Assembly: GCA_030592025.1 (NCBI GenBank)
Contig: JAUUZX010000022.1
Location: 1 to 9,614, forward strand
Source of the DNA: a bacterium
GTDB taxonomy: Bacteria > Krumholzibacteriota > Krumholzibacteria > LZORAL124-64-63
Length of the DNA stretch: 9,614 nt
Direction of reading: 5' to 3'
Positions 6,671-9,614 of the stretch are shown here, in pieces; positions within the stretch are counted from its first letter, which is position 1; each line of letters begins with the position of its first letter. Position numbers and translations under genes: made by a program. The notes beneath the pieces were generated by a model. It made no database searches and was not told the DNA's origin. It saw only the letters and a list, made by a program, of their open reading frames with translations.

Positions 6671-7870
6671 ATGCTGAAGAGAGCCCGTTTCTGGATCTTC
6701 ACGGCCCTCGTGCTCCTGCTCGTCGGCGGGGTCCTGTTCGCCACCGGCACGCTGCCCTTCGGCGTGAACGGGTCCGTCGCCGCCGCCGACACCGCCGCCG
6801 TGGACACCCGCGCGGAGGGCTCGTCGTCCGACGGGGACAAGGATCCCGAGGAACTGCCGGTGCCCGTGGAGTTGGCTTCGGTCTCGGCCCGCGGCATCAG
6901 CGCGTACTACCGCGCGGCGTCGGTCATCGAGGCCGACCGCCTCGTGGAGCTCGTCTCCCGGGTGCCGGGTCGCGTGCGGCTCCTGAGCGTCGAGGAAGGT
7001 GACTGGGTCGAGAAAGAGCAGATCCTGGTGGAGCTGGAGAACGATCGCGAAGTCATCCAGCTGCACAAGGCCGACCTCACCGTGGGCGACAAGGCCCGGC
7101 AACTCGAGCGCAGCCGGTCCATGCTGGCCGAGGAACTCATCTCACGCCAGGAGTTCGACGACGTCGAGTCCGCCTGGCGCCTGGCCAACGCCGAGCGCGA
7201 CCTGGGCGCCATTGCCCTGGAGGAGACCCGGATCCGCGCGCCCTTCGCCGGTCAGGTGACCGAGCGCAAGGTCGTCGAGGGCCAGCAGGTCGCCGCCGGG
7301 GCTTCGGTCTTCACGCTGGGGGACTTCACTCCGTTGCGACTGCGGGTGCATCTGCCTGAGAGCGTGGCGCGGAAGGTGGTGCCGGGTCAGCGGGTGCTCG
7401 TGGCGCCCGACGCCCTGGCCGTGGACCTGCCCGCGGTGGTGGAGCGCATCTCGCCGGTGGTCGACCCGGTCACGAGCACGGTGCGCCTGACCCTGCTGCT
7501 GGACGACGCCGGCGGCGGGGCGCAGGTCGGCGGGTTCGCCAAGGTGCGCATCACCACGGACAACCACCACGACGCCCTGGCCATCCCCAAGATCGCCCTG
7601 GTGGAGGAGGGCGCCCTGCGCAGTGTCTTCGTGGCCGAGGCCGACACCGTGCGCAAGGTCGAGATCCGCACCGGGCTGTACGACGAGACCCACGTGGAGA
7701 TCCTCGAGGGCCTGCAGGGCGGCGAGTTCGTGGTGAAGGCCGGCCAGGGCAGCCTGCGCACGGGATCCCGGGTGACTGCCCTCAACGGGGGCGACGTGGG
7801 TTACGACTCGGCGGTCCGCGACATGACGCCGTCCGTCGCCACGGTCGCGTCCCTGACGGGCTCGGAGTAG
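6671..7870 (+). CDS. RND efflux periplasmic adaptor subunit (membrane fusion protein, HlyD/AcrA-like)
   Basis: This 399-residue protein should bridge the inner-membrane RND pump encoded next to it and an outer-membrane channel not present in the window. An N-terminal membrane anchor (about 7-25, after basic MLKRAR) has no lipobox Cys, so it is probably an uncleaved anchor or a signal peptide. A low-complexity Ala/Asp/Ser/Glu linker (about 35-62) follows. The lipoyl-like barrel-sandwich halves are about 91-125 (ELVSRVPGRVRLLSVEEGD then V-x-E-x-Q-x-L) and about 186-218 (TRIRAPFAGQVTERKVVEG), separated by a short alpha-helical hairpin (about 126-183). A beta-barrel (about 222-296) and a membrane-proximal domain (about 298-375, with DALAIPKIALVEEG) complete the family plan. 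The APFAGQV motif is characteristic. The short hairpin is compatible with a TolC-type partner. GGGAG lies 8 nt upstream of the ATG. The stop is 3 nt before the permease start, so the two genes form an operon. Substrate cannot be told from the sequence. Confidence 0.92.
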   Translation: MLKRARFWIFTALVLLLVGGVLFATGTLPFGVNGSVAAADTAAVDTRAEGSSSDGDKDPEELPVPVELASVSARGISAYYRAASVIEADRLVELVSRVPGRVRLLSVEEGDWVEKEQILVELENDREVIQLHKADLTVGDKARQLERSRSMLAEELISRQEFDDVESAWRLANAERDLGAIALEETRIRAPFAGQVTERKVVEGQQVAAGASVFTLGDFTPLRLRVHLPESVARKVVPGQRVLVAPDALAVDLPAVVERISPVVDPVTSTVRLTLLLDDAGGGAQVGGFAKVRITTDNHHDALAIPKIALVEEGALRSVFVAEADTVRKVEIRTGLYDETHVEILEGLQGGEFVVKAGQGSLRTGSRVTALNGGDVGYDSAVRDMTPSVATVASLTGSE

Positions 7871-7873
7871 CCC

Positions 7874-9614
7874 ATGAAGATCATCCGCTACGCTGTCACC
7901 CACCCGGTCACCGTTTGGATGGTCACCCTCGCGGCCGTGGTCTTCGGCATGACCTCCCTCGGCCGGCTGGACCTGCGCCTGCTGCCCGAGATCAAGTACC
8001 CGACCCTGACGATCCAGACCGAATTCCCGGGCACCGCCCCGGTGGACGTGGAGAACCTCGTCACCCGGCCCATCGAGGAGTCGGTGGGGGTCGTGCCGGG
8101 TCTGCGCCAGGTGCACTCCATCAGCCAGGCCGGTCTGTCCCAGATCACCCTCGAGTTCAATTGGGGCACCCCCATGGACTACGCGTCCCTGGATGTGCGC
8201 GAGAAGGTCGACCTGGTGCGGCTGCCCGACGAGGCGACGATTCCCGTGTTGCTGAGGTACGACCCGGCCCAGGACCCGGTGGTGCGCATCGGTCTGACGG
8301 GCGCGGCGCCCCTGGTGCAGTTGCGGAACCTGGCCGACGACGTGGTGAAGAAGGAGATCGAGGCCCTGCGGGGCGTGGCGGCGGCGAGGGTGTCGGGCGG
8401 CCTGGAAGAGGAGATCCGCGTGGCCGTCGACGAGACGCGCCTGGCGGCCCTGGGCCTGACCATCGACCAGGTCAGCCAGGCCCTGGCGGCGGAGAACATC
8501 AACGCTTCCGGCGGCCGTCTGCGGGACCGCAACGCCGAGTACATCGTGCGCACCCTGAGCCGCTTCGAGGACCTGACCGACATCGAGCAGGTGACCATCG
8601 CCGTGGTGGCGGAGCGGCCGGTGCGTCTGTTGGATGTGGCCACGGTGGACCGCACCCACAAGGACCGCACGTCCGTCACCCACATCGGTGGCGAGGAGAG
8701 CGTCGAGATCGCCGTCTTCAAGGAGGGCGACGCCAACATCGTCGAGATGGCGGGGCAGGTGCGCGGCCACATGGACCGTCTCCGCGAACAGCTGCCCGAG
8801 CACATGGAACTCGAGGTGCTCTTCGATCAGTCCGTGTTCATCGCCCAGGCCGTGGCCGAGGTGCGGAACAACGCCCTGGTGGGCGGACTGCTGGCGGTGA
8901 TGGTGCTCTTCATCTTTCTGCGGGACGTGCGCAGCACCCTCATCATCGGCCTGGCCATCCCGGTCTCCATCGTGGCGACCTTCATCCTCATGCTGACCCG
9001 GGGCGTGTCCCTGAACGTCATGTCCCTGGGCGGCCTCGCCCTGGGTGTGGGCATGCTCGTGGATAATTCGATCGTGGTGCTGGAATCGATCCACCGGCGG
9101 CGGGACGCGGCGGCCGCGGGCACGTTGGCGGCGGACACGGCGGCGTGGGGCGCCAGCGAAGTGGCCGGGGCCGTGACGGCCTCGACCCTGACGACGCTGG
9201 CCGTCTTCGTGCCCATCGTCTTCGTGGTGGTGGGCGTGGCGGGGCAGATCTTCACGGATCAGGCCCTGACCGTGACGTTCTCCCTGGCGGTGTCGCTGGT
9301 AGTGGCGCTGACCTTCACACCCATGGCGGCGGCATTCGGCCGCGGCAGGAAAGAGACCGGCCCGGAAGGGGGTCCCGCCCGTGAGGGGGGGATGCAGGTG
9401 GACGGCGATCCGGCCACGGTGCCGGGGGCCGGGTCCCACGGGTCCGCTTCCTGGTCCTCTCCTGCCGACGGCCGCCGCCGCTGGGTGCGTTGGCCCCAGG
9501 TGGCGGGGCTGTTCCTCGTGGTCGGGTTGCCCGTTCTGGTTCTCCGTGCCGGACGTCTGCTGTTCGTGGGCCTGCACAAGTTGTTCGTGGTGGTCATGTG
9601 GCCGGCTACCTGGG
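7874..9614 (+). CDS. RND efflux transporter permease subunit (AcrB-like), N-terminal part, runs off right edge
   Basis: The reading frame is open from ATG 7874 to the window end, giving 580 complete codons, roughly the first half of an RND pump (family usually about 1,000-1,050 residues). These proteins are proton-driven trimers that export drugs, metals or lipids. TM1 is about 11-29. The periplasmic porter region (about 30-335) begins RLDLRLLPEIKYPTLTIQTE, the usual RND opening, with FPGTAP at 51-56. TM2-TM6 lie at about 338-485. TM4 contains GVGMLVDNSIVVLESI (391-406): Asp397 matches the first of AcrB's two proton-relay aspartates, and the second is Asn398, a substitution I recall in other HAE-type pumps. 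After TM6 (ending FTPMAAAFG), where most pumps have a short amphipathic helix, there is a polar Gly/Pro/Ser-rich insert (about 488-537) followed by hydrophobic segments (about 541-558 and 562-580). The start is supported by GGAG (7864-7867) inside the end of the adaptor gene. RND identity is secure; the subclass is not. Confidence 0.92.
   Translation, partial: MKIIRYAVTHPVTVWMVTLAAVVFGMTSLGRLDLRLLPEIKYPTLTIQTEFPGTAPVDVENLVTRPIEESVGVVPGLRQVHSISQAGLSQITLEFNWGTPMDYASLDVREKVDLVRLPDEATIPVLLRYDPAQDPVVRIGLTGAAPLVQLRNLADDVVKKEIEALRGVAAARVSGGLEEEIRVAVDETRLAALGLTIDQVSQALAAENINASGGRLRDRNAEYIVRTLSRFEDLTDIEQVTIAVVAERPVRLLDVATVDRTHKDRTSVTHIGGEESVEIAVFKEGDANIVEMAGQVRGHMDRLREQLPEHMELEVLFDQSVFIAQAVAEVRNNALVGGLLAVMVLFIFLRDVRSTLIIGLAIPVSIVATFILMLTRGVSLNVMSLGGLALGVGMLVDNSIVVLESIHRRRDAAAAGTLAADTAAWGASEVAGAVTASTLTTLAVFVPIVFVVVGVAGQIFTDQALTVTFSLAVSLVVALTFTPMAAAFGRGRKETGPEGGPAREGGMQVDGDPATVPGAGSHGSASWSSPADGRRRWVRWPQVAGLFLVVGLPVLVLRAGRLLFVGLHKLFVVVMWPATW

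Noticed and set aside
6443..7102. N-terminal extension of the ftcD frame upstream to 7102
   Set aside because: It would overlap the adaptor gene antisense. The conserved FTCD start MKKLVECVPNISEGRD with a ribosome binding site 8 nt upstream is at 6442, and His82 then falls at the same number as in the porcine enzyme.
7915..9066. A 383-codon plus-strand open frame overlapping the RND permease in another frame
   Set aside because: The Arg/Gly/Pro/His-rich translation has no domain. The frame from 7874 gives an unambiguous RND protein over the same stretch.
7142..9577. An 811-codon open frame on the minus strand across the efflux operon
   Set aside because: It is antisense to the adaptor and the RND permease, and its composition (His, Gly, Gln, Arg) is that of a shadow frame. 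It shows no motif.
1..9614. Search by eye for CRISPR arrays, tRNA/rRNA genes, insertion-sequence ends, phage genes or toxin-antitoxin pairs
   Set aside because: No regularly spaced repeats, tRNA-like cloverleaf, transposase frame or terminal inverted repeats were seen; the genes present account for nearly all of the window.

Overview
The window is GC-rich bacterial DNA, densely coded on both strands. An envelope polysaccharide pair, an RND efflux pair with an inner-membrane-anchored adaptor, and a possible lipoprotein all point to a diderm (Gram-negative-type) bacterium. The fused formiminotransferase-cyclodeaminase and the MFS protein, which resembles forms I associate with Bacteroidota, Gemmatimonadota and related candidate phyla, suggest a lineage outside the classical Proteobacteria. 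No 16S or other marker is present, so this placement is inference.

Layout from left to right. (1) Positions 1-397, minus strand: the 5' part of an unrecognised secreted or membrane protein that leaves the window at its left edge. (2) Positions 398-555: a divergent intergenic region. (3) Positions 556-2865, plus strand: a two-gene unit with a Wzz/GumC-type polysaccharide co-polymerase and a separate BY-kinase ending in a tyrosine cluster. Together they look like a split Wzc module controlling polysaccharide polymerisation and export. A hairpin terminator at about 2952-2972 closes this unit. (4) Positions 3052-4647, plus strand: a POT-like MFS transporter. (5) Positions 4665-4705: a strong hairpin terminator that can serve both strands between convergent genes. 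(6) Positions 4721-6442, minus strand: bifunctional formimidoyltransferase-cyclodeaminase, which links histidine degradation to one-carbon folate metabolism. (7) Positions 6443-6670: a divergent intergenic region with a 7-bp inverted repeat. (8) Positions 6671-9614, plus strand: an RND efflux operon made of a periplasmic adaptor and, 3 nt later, the inner-membrane permease, which runs off the right edge.

The genes look like ordinary housekeeping and envelope modules placed side by side. I see no phage, transposon, CRISPR, tRNA or rRNA signal, and no clear evidence of a new multi-gene system. The points most worth a second look are the unrecognised left-edge gene, the long polar insert with extra hydrophobic segments after TM6 of the RND permease, the third membrane helix on the co-polymerase, and the lack of the POT proton-coupling motif in the otherwise POT-like transporter.
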